A stretch of 11,456 nt of DNA from JAGLTN01 sp035403325 (GTDB lineage: Bacteria > Planctomycetota > Phycisphaerae > Sedimentisphaerales > Anaerobacaceae), in NCBI GenBank assembly GCA_964492365.1, contig CAZBKA010000092.1, positions 1 to 11,456 of the forward strand, read 5' to 3'. Below are positions 1 to 7,322 of this stretch, piece after piece. The notes beneath the pieces were generated by a model. It made no database searches, was not told the DNA's origin, and saw only the letters and a program-made list of their open reading frames with translations. The stretch's first letter is position 1, and each line of letters starts with the position of its first letter. The position numbers and the translations under genes were made by a program.

Positions 1-1455
1 GGCAAATATTTCTCGAAGAAAACATACACACCTCAGCCCATTCCGACCTTTGAAAACACAAAAGACAAACTCCCCTCACCGATCTACGATCAGGACCCAA
101 ACTACGTAAAATGCTATTGGAAAGTCTGGCAGCTCGCATTCAATAGTTTCAAACAACCCAAACCAGGTTCACCTTTTGTCTCAAACTATATCGATGAAGC
201 TTTCAACCCGAACCTGTTCCTCTGGGACACAGCCTTTATGACAATGTTCTGTAACTACGCCAATCCATATGTCCCCGGCATACAATCTCTCGACAACTTC
301 TACTGCACCCAGCTTGAAAATGGTGAAATCGTCCGAGAAGTCGATGAAGCCGATGGTCAGCCTTCTCATTTCGGATCTTCTCAGCCCGGAACACCTCACA
401 GCCTAAACCACCCCATTCTCGCATGGGCAGAGATAGAATCATATAAAATCACCGGCGATAAAAAACGACTTGAAATGGTCTATGTCCCCTTGGTTAAATA
501 CTACTACTCATACGAAAAAATAAAAGAACCAAAATCAGGTCTTTATTTAGTAAGCTGGGCTTCCATGGACAATTCACCAAGGCTGGAAACCTCACTTTGC
601 GCAATTGACACAACAAGCGAAGTTGTAATGTTCGCGAAAAATTTAAGTTTCATCGCCAACGAACTTGGTAAAAAGGAAGATGCCAAAAAATTTACCGAAC
701 AGGCCCAAATACTCTCAAAAAAAATAAATGAATTACTCTGGGACTCCGAAAAAGGATTTTATTTCGACTGGGCAAATACAGGAAAAATAAACGATGTCTG
801 GACTATTGCAGGCTATTGGCCAATGCTCGCTCAAATACCCAGCAGGGAACAGGCAAATCAGCTCGTCAAAAACCTCCTCGATCCGGAAAAATTCGCCAGA
901 AAACACATGGTACCAACTGTTCCCGCCAATCAGGCAGGTTACAACCCAAAAGGCGACTACTGGAGAGGCAGCATCTGGGCACCAACAAATACCATGATAA
1001 TAAGGGGACTCGAAAACTATGGTTGCAATGACATTGCATATAAAGTTGCAATGAACCATCTTGAAAATGTCGTAAGAATATTTGAAAAAACCGGCACAGT
1101 CTGGGAAAACTACGCCCCTGATTCCATCGAACCAGGAAGCCTTTCTAAATCTGACTTCGTAGGCTGGACAGGCATAGGGCCAATCGTCTATTTTATCGAA
1201 TACGCTATAGGTATAAAACCAGACGCCCATAGCAATACCATAACATGGAACATTAAAAGCAATAACAAAGTTGGCGTAGAAAACCTCTGGTTCAACAATA
1301 AAACCCTCTCACTGATCTGCGAAAAACCAGACTCTAAAGACCACAGGTCAATAACCGCAATATCAGACGGAAAATTCAAACTGAAAATAATCTATAAGCA
1401 AAAACAAAAAACTATAAACATACCAAAAAACAAAACCGTCAAATTTGAAATTTAA
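1..1455 (+). CDS. MGH1-like (GH63/GH37-type) glycoside hydrolase, 5' partial
   Basis: The frame is open from the first base, so the start lies outside the window; 484 residues are visible. An internal ATG at 238 is not the start, because conserved sequence continues upstream of it. The protein resembles the six-hairpin (alpha/alpha)6-barrel glycosidases of the MGH1/GH63/trehalase group. Family-like blocks are NLFLWDTAFM (visible residue ~70), WASMDNSPR (~186), YWRGSIWAP (~320), TGTVWENYAPD (~364) and GWTGIGP. By analogy with GH37 and GH63 enzymes, Asp190 (codon 568-570) would be the general acid and Glu369 (codon 1105-1107) the general base. A short hydrophilic, probably beta-rich tail follows the barrel. 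It should hydrolyse an alpha-linked sugar such as a mannosylglycerate- or trehalose-like substrate; the exact substrate cannot be read from the sequence. Secretion cannot be judged without the N-terminus. The FGE-like gene follows within 30 bp, so co-transcription is likely. Confidence 0.8.
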   Translation, partial: GKYFSKKTYTPQPIPTFENTKDKLPSPIYDQDPNYVKCYWKVWQLAFNSFKQPKPGSPFVSNYIDEAFNPNLFLWDTAFMTMFCNYANPYVPGIQSLDNFYCTQLENGEIVREVDEADGQPSHFGSSQPGTPHSLNHPILAWAEIESYKITGDKKRLEMVYVPLVKYYYSYEKIKEPKSGLYLVSWASMDNSPRLETSLCAIDTTSEVVMFAKNLSFIANELGKKEDAKKFTEQAQILSKKINELLWDSEKGFYFDWANTGKINDVWTIAGYWPMLAQIPSREQANQLVKNLLDPEKFARKHMVPTVPANQAGYNPKGDYWRGSIWAPTNTMIIRGLENYGCNDIAYKVAMNHLENVVRIFEKTGTVWENYAPDSIEPGSLSKSDFVGWTGIGPIVYFIEYAIGIKPDAHSNTITWNIKSNNKVGVENLWFNNKTLSLICEKPDSKDHRSITAISDGKFKLKIIYKQKQKTINIPKNKTVKFEI

Positions 1456-1485
1456 CAAGTTTGATGCTTCAAGAAGAAAGTGAAT

Positions 1486-2493
1486 ATGAAGGCAAAATTA
1501 GTTGTTTGTTTTATACTGGCCGTCTCAATATCTTATGCCTGTCTGGCAGACTCAGCCATACAAGACGCCAATATGGTCTGCATCCCTGCCGGTTCCTTCC
1601 AGATGGGAGATAACTTCAATCAAGGCGATTCAGATGAACGCCCTGTACATACTGTCGAACTGGACTCATATTACATAGGAAAAAACCCGGTAACCAATCA
1701 GCAGTATTGTGATTATTTGAATGCATCACTTGGCAAAACAATTTATATCTCATCAGGTCAGGTCTTTGGATCTCAAAACAATCTGCTTTATTTTGTCACA
1801 CATGCCTGTGATGTAAGCAGTCAGATAATCTATTCTGACAATAAATTCACTCCGACAGAAAAAATGAAGCGTGACATGGCAAATTACCCCGTTATCGAAG
1901 TAACATGGTATGGAGCTGCTGCATACTGTAATTGGAAAAGTCTGCAACAGAATCTCCAGCAATGCTACGATCCAGTGACATACGATTGCGACCTTTCTAA
2001 AAACGGATACCACCTGCCCACTGAAGCACAATGGGAATATGCTGCACGTGGTGGTCTCACAGATAAGCGTTTCCCTTGGGGCAATGAAATATCACATGAA
2101 CAGGCAAATTACTACAGCATGAATTCATACAAATATGATATCAGTCGTACGAAAGAATATCACCCGGATTGGTTCGACTGGGTTTTCCCTTATATTTCAC
2201 CCGTAGGTTCATTTCCCCCCAATGGCTTCGGTATTTATGACACATCAGGCAATGCTTGGCAATGGTGCAATGACCGTTACAGCAACAACTATTACTCTAA
2301 CAGTCCTTTGAATAATCCATCTGGTCCTGAAACGGGCAATTATCGTGTTGTTCGCGGCGGAGGTTGGTCTAACCAGGCAATTGATTGCAGAGTTGCAAGC
2401 CGCTTCGAATCCTATCCAGATAATAAATTCCCAGATTATGGCTTCCGGATTGCCGCTGATGCGCCTGTTGAACCTGAAAAAAACAAAAAATAA
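1486..2493 (+). CDS. Exported formylglycine-generating-enzyme-like (SUMF1/FGE-sulfatase domain) protein
   Basis: 335 residues from the ATG at 1486; a GTG at 1480 in the same frame would add two residues. I prefer the ATG because a weak AAGAAG element (1471-1476) then sits 9 nt upstream. A hydrophobic N-terminal signal (residues ~4-18) with possible cleavage after CLA (residue 21) points to export. The FGE-sulfatase fold is clear: PAGSFQMG (~35), NPVTNQQYCDYLN (67), VTWYGAAAYCNW (~139), LPTEAQWEYAARGG (177), FPWGNE (196), GIYDTSGNAWQW (249), RVVRGGGW (287) and GFRIA (319). Genuine sulfatase-activating FGEs carry two cysteines five residues apart after the RGG motif. Only one (Cys301) is present here, so sulfatase activation is doubtful and a structural or ligand-binding role is possible. 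Ten of eleven arginine codons are CGN, while the flanking + strand genes mostly use AGA/AGG. It probably shares a transcript with the upstream glycosidase. Confidence 0.85.
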   Translation: MKAKLVVCFILAVSISYACLADSAIQDANMVCIPAGSFQMGDNFNQGDSDERPVHTVELDSYYIGKNPVTNQQYCDYLNASLGKTIYISSGQVFGSQNNLLYFVTHACDVSSQIIYSDNKFTPTEKMKRDMANYPVIEVTWYGAAAYCNWKSLQQNLQQCYDPVTYDCDLSKNGYHLPTEAQWEYAARGGLTDKRFPWGNEISHEQANYYSMNSYKYDISRTKEYHPDWFDWVFPYISPVGSFPPNGFGIYDTSGNAWQWCNDRYSNNYYSNSPLNNPSGPETGNYRVVRGGGWSNQAIDCRVASRFESYPDNKFPDYGFRIAADAPVEPEKNKK

Positions 2494-2509
2494 AATCTAC
2501 TTAACTTCG

Positions 2510-2609
2510 NNNNNNNNNNNNNNNNNNNNNNNNNNNNNNNNNNNNNNNNNNNNNNNNNNNNNNNNNNNNNNNNNNNNNNNNNNNNNNNNNNNNNNNNNNN
2601 NNNNNNNNN
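2510..2609. other. Scaffold gap (100 N)
   Basis: Exactly 100 undetermined bases, the customary placeholder for a gap of unknown length. The real distance between the FGE-like gene and the M50 protease gene is unknown, and genes or a promoter may be missing here. The 16 bases left of the gap and 49 bases right of it carry no gene. Confidence 0.98.
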
Positions 2610-2658
2610 ACAAATCATAATATCCTGTAGCTTTTATTACAAATAACGAAAGAACACA

Positions 2659-3333
2659 ATGCAGCAATTATATATAGGTACTTTATGGTATGCGGTATTT
2701 CTGGTCTCAACAGTTGCCCACGAAGCCGCTCACAGCCTCGCCGCACACAAACTCGGCGACTCCACTGCAAACGAACTGGGACTAATGACACTCGACCCCA
2801 TCGCCCACATACAGCGAAGCCCAATCGGAATGGTAGCGGTACCGATTGTCTCATTTATTTTCAGCGGCTGGATGATGGGCTGGGCTTCAGTACCAATTGA
2901 TAGTCTATGGGCACACCAGAACAGAAAAAAATCAGCTCTCGTCTCACTCGCCGGTCCGTTAGCAAACATATCACTGGTAATAATCACAATGATAATAATG
3001 AGAATTGGTCTGTCCATGAACATATTTCAGGACGCCAAATTTATCGAGTTCCATCAGGTAATAACAGCTGCTCCTGGCTTTGCCAACAGCTTTTCTATAC
3101 TGCTAAGCATCATCTTTTCACTAAACCTGGTCTTAGCAATGTTCAATCTCCTGCCGTTCCCACCTCTCGACGGACACTCCCTGCCATACCTGTTCCTAAA
3201 CAAAATAGCAGCTATAAAATATGAAACTTTTTTTGCAAACCCAAATTCCAGCATCATAGGTCTGATTATCGCATGGAACCTCTTCGATTTCGTCTTCCCA
3301 GCGGTACATCATTTCATGATAAATCTCCTCTAA
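2659..3333 (+). CDS. Site-2 protease family (M50) integral membrane metalloprotease homologue
   Basis: 224 residues, very hydrophobic, with several predicted membrane segments (roughly residues 8-30, 58-75, 92-118, 145-165 and 198-216). The zinc-binding HExxH is HEAAH at residues 21-25 in the first segment. The second M50 motif, NLLPFPPLDG (163-172), supplies the third zinc ligand Asp171. Both are the hallmarks of intramembrane site-2 proteases. No PDZ or CBS domain is present, so it belongs to the short minimal group often annotated 'site-2 protease family protein'. Such proteins cut transmembrane helices, for example of anti-sigma factors, but no partner gene is visible and the substrate is unknown. 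The start is the first ATG, preceded by a purine-rich GAAAGA at 2648-2653. The upstream neighbour is hidden by the scaffold gap. Confidence 0.87.
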   Translation: MQQLYIGTLWYAVFLVSTVAHEAAHSLAAHKLGDSTANELGLMTLDPIAHIQRSPIGMVAVPIVSFIFSGWMMGWASVPIDSLWAHQNRKKSALVSLAGPLANISLVIITMIIMRIGLSMNIFQDAKFIEFHQVITAAPGFANSFSILLSIIFSLNLVLAMFNLLPFPPLDGHSLPYLFLNKIAAIKYETFFANPNSSIIGLIIAWNLFDFVFPAVHHFMINLL

Positions 3334-3392
3334 ACAGGCATCACTGCGTACAACTAATTGAAAACCTGCTCTGAACAATTAACATAAAATTG

Positions 3393-3421
3393 TTGATAAA
3401 CCATCAAATTCCTAATATCTT
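3393..3421 (+). promoter_or_regulatory. Possible sigma-70-type promoter for the aldo/keto reductase-purB-pyrE operon
   Basis: In the 116-bp space before the reductase gene, TTGATA (3393-3398; 5/6 to TTGACA) is followed after 17 bp by TATCTT (3416-3421; 4/6 to TATAAT). A start near 3428 would leave a leader of about 22 nt. Two short inverted repeats touch the -35 box: AACAATT/AATTGTT (3374-3380 and 3388-3394) and TTGAT/ATCAA (3393-3397 and 3403-3407). They could form an operator, but such AT-rich repeats also arise by chance. Confidence 0.35.
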
Positions 3422-3449
3422 ATAGCTTTGATTTTTGAAGGACGAAGAA

Positions 3450-4427
3450 ATGAAAATAAGAAAATTGGGAAATACAGATTTAAACCTGACAACCGTCGGA
3501 CTCGGAACATGGGCAATGGGTGGTCCTTGGCAGTTCGGTTGGGGGCCTCAGGACGACTCGCAGGCTATCGCAGCTATCCACAAAGCCCTCGATATGGACA
3601 TTAACTGGATAGATACCGCTCCGATCTATGGTTGCGGACACAGCGAAGAACTGCTCGGAAAAGCCCTGAAACAAATCTCAGCAAAACCGATTATCGCAAC
3701 AAAATGTGGTCTGCTCTGGAACAATAAAAGAGAAAAAATAGAATGTCTCGACGCAGAAAGCATCACAAAAGAATGTCATGACAGTTTAAAAAGACTTGGA
3801 ATCGAAACCATCGACCTCTACCAGATGCATTGGCCTATACCAGATATTCAGATCGAAGAAGCCTTCGAAGCAATGGCAAAACTCGTCAAACAGGGAAAAG
3901 TAAGATATATTGGTGTATCGAATTACACAACAGAACAACTGAAAAGAATCAATAAGGTACACCCAGTTGCATCGCTCCAGCCGCCATACAGCATGTTAAA
4001 AAGAACCTTTGAAGACGACCTGGCAAAATACTGTAAACAAAATAATATAGGTGTCGTCGTCTACAGCCCAATGCAGAGAGGCCTCTTAACAGGCAAATTC
4101 AACTACGAAAGATTAAAAAAACTCGCCCCGGACGACCACAGACTAAAGCACCCTGATTTTCAGGAACTCCCCTTCTCTGAAACCATGGAATTAGTAGAAA
4201 ATTTAAAACCAATTGCAGAAAAAAACAGTATAACATTAGCTCAACTTGCGATAAGCTGGACTCTTCGCTCAAACGTCGTAACCGCCGCAATAGTCGGCGC
4301 AAGAAAACCCGAACAGATCGCTGAAACCGCAGAGGCATCAGATGTCGAGTTAAGCAATGAGGACATAAACAAAATCGAAATTTTGTTAAAAAAAAGACAG
4401 GACAAACTAAACTATGACAAACGATAA
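3450..4427 (+). CDS. Aldo/keto reductase
   Basis: 325 residues from the ATG at 3450. A TTG at 3435 in the same frame is rejected: a strong AAGGA (3438-3442) lies 7 nt before the ATG and would fall inside the coding region if TTG were used. The TIM-barrel aldo/keto reductase fold is clear from start to end. The catalytic tetrad is visible as Asp55 and Tyr60 (in WIDTAPIYG), Lys85 (ATKCG) and His127 (YQMHWP). NADPH-binding blocks include VSNYT, VVYSPMQRGLLTGK and the C-terminal AIVGARKPEQI. It resembles the YhdN/AKR11-like bacterial reductases, which reduce aldehydes or ketones with NADPH; the physiological substrate is unknown. Its last 14 bases overlap the start of purB, so the two are probably translationally coupled. 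The protein is cytosolic. Confidence 0.92.
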   Translation: MKIRKLGNTDLNLTTVGLGTWAMGGPWQFGWGPQDDSQAIAAIHKALDMDINWIDTAPIYGCGHSEELLGKALKQISAKPIIATKCGLLWNNKREKIECLDAESITKECHDSLKRLGIETIDLYQMHWPIPDIQIEEAFEAMAKLVKQGKVRYIGVSNYTTEQLKRINKVHPVASLQPPYSMLKRTFEDDLAKYCKQNNIGVVVYSPMQRGLLTGKFNYERLKKLAPDDHRLKHPDFQELPFSETMELVENLKPIAEKNSITLAQLAISWTLRSNVVTAAIVGARKPEQIAETAEASDVELSNEDINKIEILLKKRQDKLNYDKR

Positions 4428-5847
4428 AACTCTTTATACGAGCCCTTTAGTAGAAAGAAACGCTTCCGTCGAAATGTCAGAGCTTTTTGGCCCTGATAAA
4501 AAATTCTCAACCTGGAGAAAACTCTGGTTAGAACTGGCAAAAGCGGAAAAAAACCTAGGCCTCGACATAAAACAAAACCAGATCGACGAAATGGCAAACC
4601 ATCTCGATGACATCGACTACGAAAAAGCCGCCGACTACGAAAAAAAATTCCGACACGATGTAATGGCACATATCCACACCTTCGCAGATGTCGCCCCAAA
4701 AGCCGCACCGATAATTCACCTCGGAGCAACAAGCTGCTACGTCGGCGACAACGCTGACCTTATAATCATGCGTGAAGCTCTCCGGATAATCGCTCAAAAA
4801 GTAGCCGCCGTAATAGCCCTGCTCGCAAAATTCGCGAAAAAACAAAAATCTCTGCCGACATTAGGATTCACACACTATCAACCTGCCCAGTTGACAACCG
4901 TCGGAAAAAGAGCAGCTCTGTGGTGCTACGAATTCGTAATGGACCTCCAGGAGATTGAACACAAAATCGAAAACATGCCATTCAGAGGCGTCAAAGGCAC
5001 AACCGGAACACAAGCTTCCTTTATGGAACTCTTTGATGGAAACAACTCGAAAGTCAAAAAACTCGACGCCGCAGTAACAAAAGCTTTCGGTTTCAAAAAA
5101 TCCTGCGCTGTCACTGGTCAGACATACCAGAGAAAAATCGACACCATGACCATTAACACTCTCGCCTTGGTCGCGCAATCTGCTCACAAACTTTGCAACG
5201 ACCTTAGACTGCTCGCAAACCTCAAAGAAATTGAAGAGCCTTTCGGTAAGGACCAGGTCGGTTCATCCGCAATGGCATATAAAAGAAACCCTATGAAATG
5301 TGAAAGAGCAACTTCTCTCAGCAGATTTGTACTCTCCATCGCTTCAAGCCCTGCCATGACCGCTTCCGAACAATGGTTCGAAAGAACACTCGACGACTCT
5401 GCAAACAGAAGAATCGTCATCCCTGAAGCCTTCCTCGCCGTCGATGGAATACTCGAAATACTTACCAATACAATTGATGGGCTTGTAGTATATCCGAAAG
5501 TCATCGCCGCAAGGGTAGATTCAGAATTACCTTTCATGGCCACAGAAAACATCCTCATGGCTGCCGTAAAAGCCGGTGGCAACCGCCAACAGCTCCACGA
5601 AGAAATAAGGCTGCATTCTCAAGAAGCCGCTGCTCAGATTAAACAGCTCGGTAAAAAAAATGACCTCATCGACAGACTAAAAGCAAACAAGGCCTTCGCC
5701 AATGTTGACTTCAAAGCCGTGATGAACCCAAAAAACTATACAGGTCGAGCATCACAACAGGTCGATGAATTCATAAAAGAAAACGTAACACCGATACTCA
5801 AAAAATATCGCAATCAATTAAATAGAAAAGTTGAACTAAACGTATAA
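4414..5847 (+). CDS. purB: Adenylosuccinate lyase
   Basis: 477 residues. It catalyses two fumarate-releasing steps of purine synthesis: SAICAR to AICAR, and adenylosuccinate to AMP. Fumarase/aspartase superfamily motifs are RHDVMAHIHTF (80-90), GATSCYVGDN (104-113), GFTHYQPAQL (151-160, with His154 as a likely catalytic residue) and the flexible loop GSSAMAYKRNPMKCE (283-297). The length and sequence style are closer to the long, eukaryotic-type ADSL (human enzyme about 484 residues) than to the ~430-residue Bacillus type. One oddity is Ala288, where the superfamily signature normally has Pro (SSxMPxKxNP). The start overlaps the reductase stop by 14 bases; AGGA at 4399-4402 is a rather distant ribosome site. 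pyrE follows after 11 bp. Confidence 0.95.
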   Translation: MTNDKTLYTSPLVERNASVEMSELFGPDKKFSTWRKLWLELAKAEKNLGLDIKQNQIDEMANHLDDIDYEKAADYEKKFRHDVMAHIHTFADVAPKAAPIIHLGATSCYVGDNADLIIMREALRIIAQKVAAVIALLAKFAKKQKSLPTLGFTHYQPAQLTTVGKRAALWCYEFVMDLQEIEHKIENMPFRGVKGTTGTQASFMELFDGNNSKVKKLDAAVTKAFGFKKSCAVTGQTYQRKIDTMTINTLALVAQSAHKLCNDLRLLANLKEIEEPFGKDQVGSSAMAYKRNPMKCERATSLSRFVLSIASSPAMTASEQWFERTLDDSANRRIVIPEAFLAVDGILEILTNTIDGLVVYPKVIAARVDSELPFMATENILMAAVKAGGNRQQLHEEIRLHSQEAAAQIKQLGKKNDLIDRLKANKAFANVDFKAVMNPKNYTGRASQQVDEFIKENVTPILKKYRNQLNRKVELNV

Positions 5848-5851
5848 AGGA
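5846..5851 (+). promoter_or_regulatory. Ribosome binding site of pyrE, fixing its GTG start
   Basis: AAAGGA overlaps the purB stop codon (5845-5847) and ends 7 nt before the GTG at 5859. It supports a GTG start for pyrE. Confidence 0.75.
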
Positions 5852-5858
5852 ATACAAC

Positions 5859-6383
5859 GTGACACGAAATGAACTTATAAAAAGAATTAAAGAAACTGCT
5901 TACCTCGAAGGTGATTTCACACTAAGAAGCGGCAAAAAAAGTAAATACTACCTGGACAAATATCTCTTCGAAACATGCCCCGATATCTTAAAGGCACTCG
6001 GTAAAGAATTTGCAAAACATGTTACCGACGATGTTACTTTAATAGCCGGCGCAGAACTTGGTGGTGTAGCATTGGCCGCAGCAACTGCTATCGAATCCGG
6101 AAAAAACTGGATCATCGTCCGCAACAGCAAAAAAGGTTACGGCACAAGCAAAATGGTTGAAGGTGTACTTAAACCAGGCGACGTCGTTCTGCTAGTTGAA
6201 GATATCGCAACCACCGGCGGTCAGGTAATCGAAGCCGCAAAAATAATCACCGATGCCGGCGCCTCTGTCAAAAAAATCGTCTGCACAATAGACCGCAAAC
6301 AAGGCGCAGAAGAAAACATAACCCAAGCCGGTTACAAATTCGACTCCATAATAACAAAAGAGGACCTGGGGATAAAAGACTAA
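5859..6383 (+). CDS. pyrE: Orotate phosphoribosyltransferase
   Basis: 174 residues, starting with GTG and preceded by a well-placed AAAGGA. It transfers the phosphoribosyl group of PRPP to orotate, giving orotidine 5'-monophosphate in pyrimidine synthesis. The type I phosphoribosyltransferase PRPP loop is VVLLVEDIATTGG (residues 109-121). The N-terminal substrate segment RSGKKSKYYLDKY (23-35) and the catalytic loop RNSKKGYGTSK (88-98), rich in lysines, fit OPRT. At 174 residues it is shorter than the E. coli enzyme (213) and of the compact class. No OMP decarboxylase is fused or adjacent. It follows purB by 11 bp and precedes the PQ-loop gene by 4 bp, consistent with one transcript. The enzyme acts in the cytosol, usually as a dimer. 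Confidence 0.93.
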   Translation: MTRNELIKRIKETAYLEGDFTLRSGKKSKYYLDKYLFETCPDILKALGKEFAKHVTDDVTLIAGAELGGVALAAATAIESGKNWIIVRNSKKGYGTSKMVEGVLKPGDVVLLVEDIATTGGQVIEAAKIITDAGASVKKIVCTIDRKQGAEENITQAGYKFDSIITKEDLGIKD

Positions 6384-6387
6384 CATC

Positions 6388-6660
6388 ATGAGTATATTTG
6401 AAGCAATTATGCTGATCTGTTTCGGACTTGCCTGGCCCCTTTCGATTTACAGATCATGGAAATCAAAATCCACCGCAGGAAAAAGTCTGTCGTTTCTGAT
6501 AGTAGTATTGGTTGGTTACGCCTCTGGAATAACACATAAAATATTATTCAGCATGGACAATGTAATTTACCTCTACATCGCAAACGCAATAATGGTCTTT
6601 GCGGACGTCCTGTTGTATTTGAGAAACAAAAAGTTACAAAGCGACAAAGCAAAAAATTAA
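6388..6660 (+). CDS. PQ-loop / SemiSWEET-like small membrane protein
   Basis: 90 residues with three likely membrane helices (about 3-21, 34-52 and 57-77) and a lysine-rich tail (80-89). The segment AWPLSIYRSWKSKSTAGKSL (15-34) follows the PQ-loop pattern: a proline near the end of helix 1 (WP at 16-17 in place of PQ), then KSKSTAGKSLSFL. Single three-helix units of this kind are SemiSWEET-type proteins, which dimerise into a sugar transporter. This branch is often annotated only as 'PQ-loop domain' or hypothetical, so sugar transport is an inference. It starts 4 bp after the pyrE stop. Its own stop overlaps the stop of the convergent coaB gene. No close ribosome site is seen; GGGGA at 6368-6372 is about 15 nt away, so coupling to pyrE translation is plausible. 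Confidence 0.8.
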   Translation: MSIFEAIMLICFGLAWPLSIYRSWKSKSTAGKSLSFLIVVLVGYASGITHKILFSMDNVIYLYIANAIMVFADVLLYLRNKKLQSDKAKN

Positions 6661-7274
6661 AGTTCTTCAATCAACTTAATAATTTTTTTCGCAATAACTG
6701 TTTTAGATGCTCGCGGCAGACTTTGCCATTCTCCTGCTGCGCTCTTAATCTCGACAACACTCTCCTCTGCGCCTATAGCTGCCGGTGTATTAGCAATTAT
6801 CATATCGAGCTTTTTCGATTCCAGCTTCCCCTCCGCCCTGTTGCGAACATCCTCATCCTCCAACGCAAACCCCACAACAAGCTGACCCTTCTTCTTATGC
6901 TCACCCGCCCACTTCAAAATATCCTTCGTAGCCTTTAAAACTATAACTAACGAATCATCACTCTTTTTAATTTTATTCTTTGCCGGTGAACAAGGCGTAT
7001 AATCACTAACCGCCGCCGCCATCAAAAGACAATCACTATCTACAAATTCCCGCTTAACCGCCTCGAACATCTCCCCGGCAGATTCAACTTCAACCTCCCT
7101 TACATCTGCAACACACTTAAAACCCTTCGCAGCCGTTATCAAAACAACCTCATGCCCAGCTTTCTTCGCCGCTCTGGTCAAGGCATATCCCATCTTACCG
7201 CTGCTGGCATTGGAAATAAAACGAACAGGGTCTATCCTTTCCCGCGTCCCCCCTGCTGTTATAAGAAATTTCAT
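6657..7274 (-). CDS. coaB: Phosphopantothenate--cysteine ligase (stand-alone CoaB)
   Basis: 205 residues, matching the C-terminal synthetase half of bifunctional CoaBC. It joins 4'-phosphopantothenate and cysteine in the second step of coenzyme A synthesis from pantothenate, usually with CTP as activating nucleotide in bacteria. Visible motifs are ITAGGTRERIDPVRF (5-19) and SNASSGKMG (21-29), whose Asn22 corresponds to the Asn that handles the acyl-cytidylate intermediate in E. coli Dfp. Also present are AAAVSDY (86-92), the KIKK lysine motif (101-104), VGFALE (134-139) and ANTPAAIGAEES (161-172). The ATG at 7274 has a modest GGGA 9 nt upstream. It is the last gene of the operon. It lies in the same frame as coaC, separated by coaC's TAA and 16 sense codons. 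Its stop overlaps that of the PQ-loop gene on the other strand. Confidence 0.93.
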   Translation of the reverse strand: MKFLITAGGTRERIDPVRFISNASSGKMGYALTRAAKKAGHEVVLITAAKGFKCVADVREVEVESAGEMFEAVKREFVDSDCLLMAAAVSDYTPCSPAKNKIKKSDDSLVIVLKATKDILKWAGEHKKKGQLVVGFALEDEDVRNRAEGKLESKKLDMIIANTPAAIGAEESVVEIKSAAGEWQSLPRASKTVIAKKIIKLIEEL

Positions 7275-7322
7275 CGTGAAGTTTCCCGCTGAATTGATTT
7301 TAACATTTTCGAAACCGCTGTT

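Noticed and set aside
733..1230. 165-codon open frame on the - strand inside the glycoside hydrolase gene
   Set aside because: It is antisense to clear conserved glycosidase motifs, has no recognisable domain, and its composition follows from the codon pattern of the real gene.
3435..3449. TTG start for the aldo/keto reductase, and likewise TTG at 10038 for secG
   Set aside because: In both cases a strong ribosome site lies between the TTG and an ATG at correct spacing, so the ATG is used.
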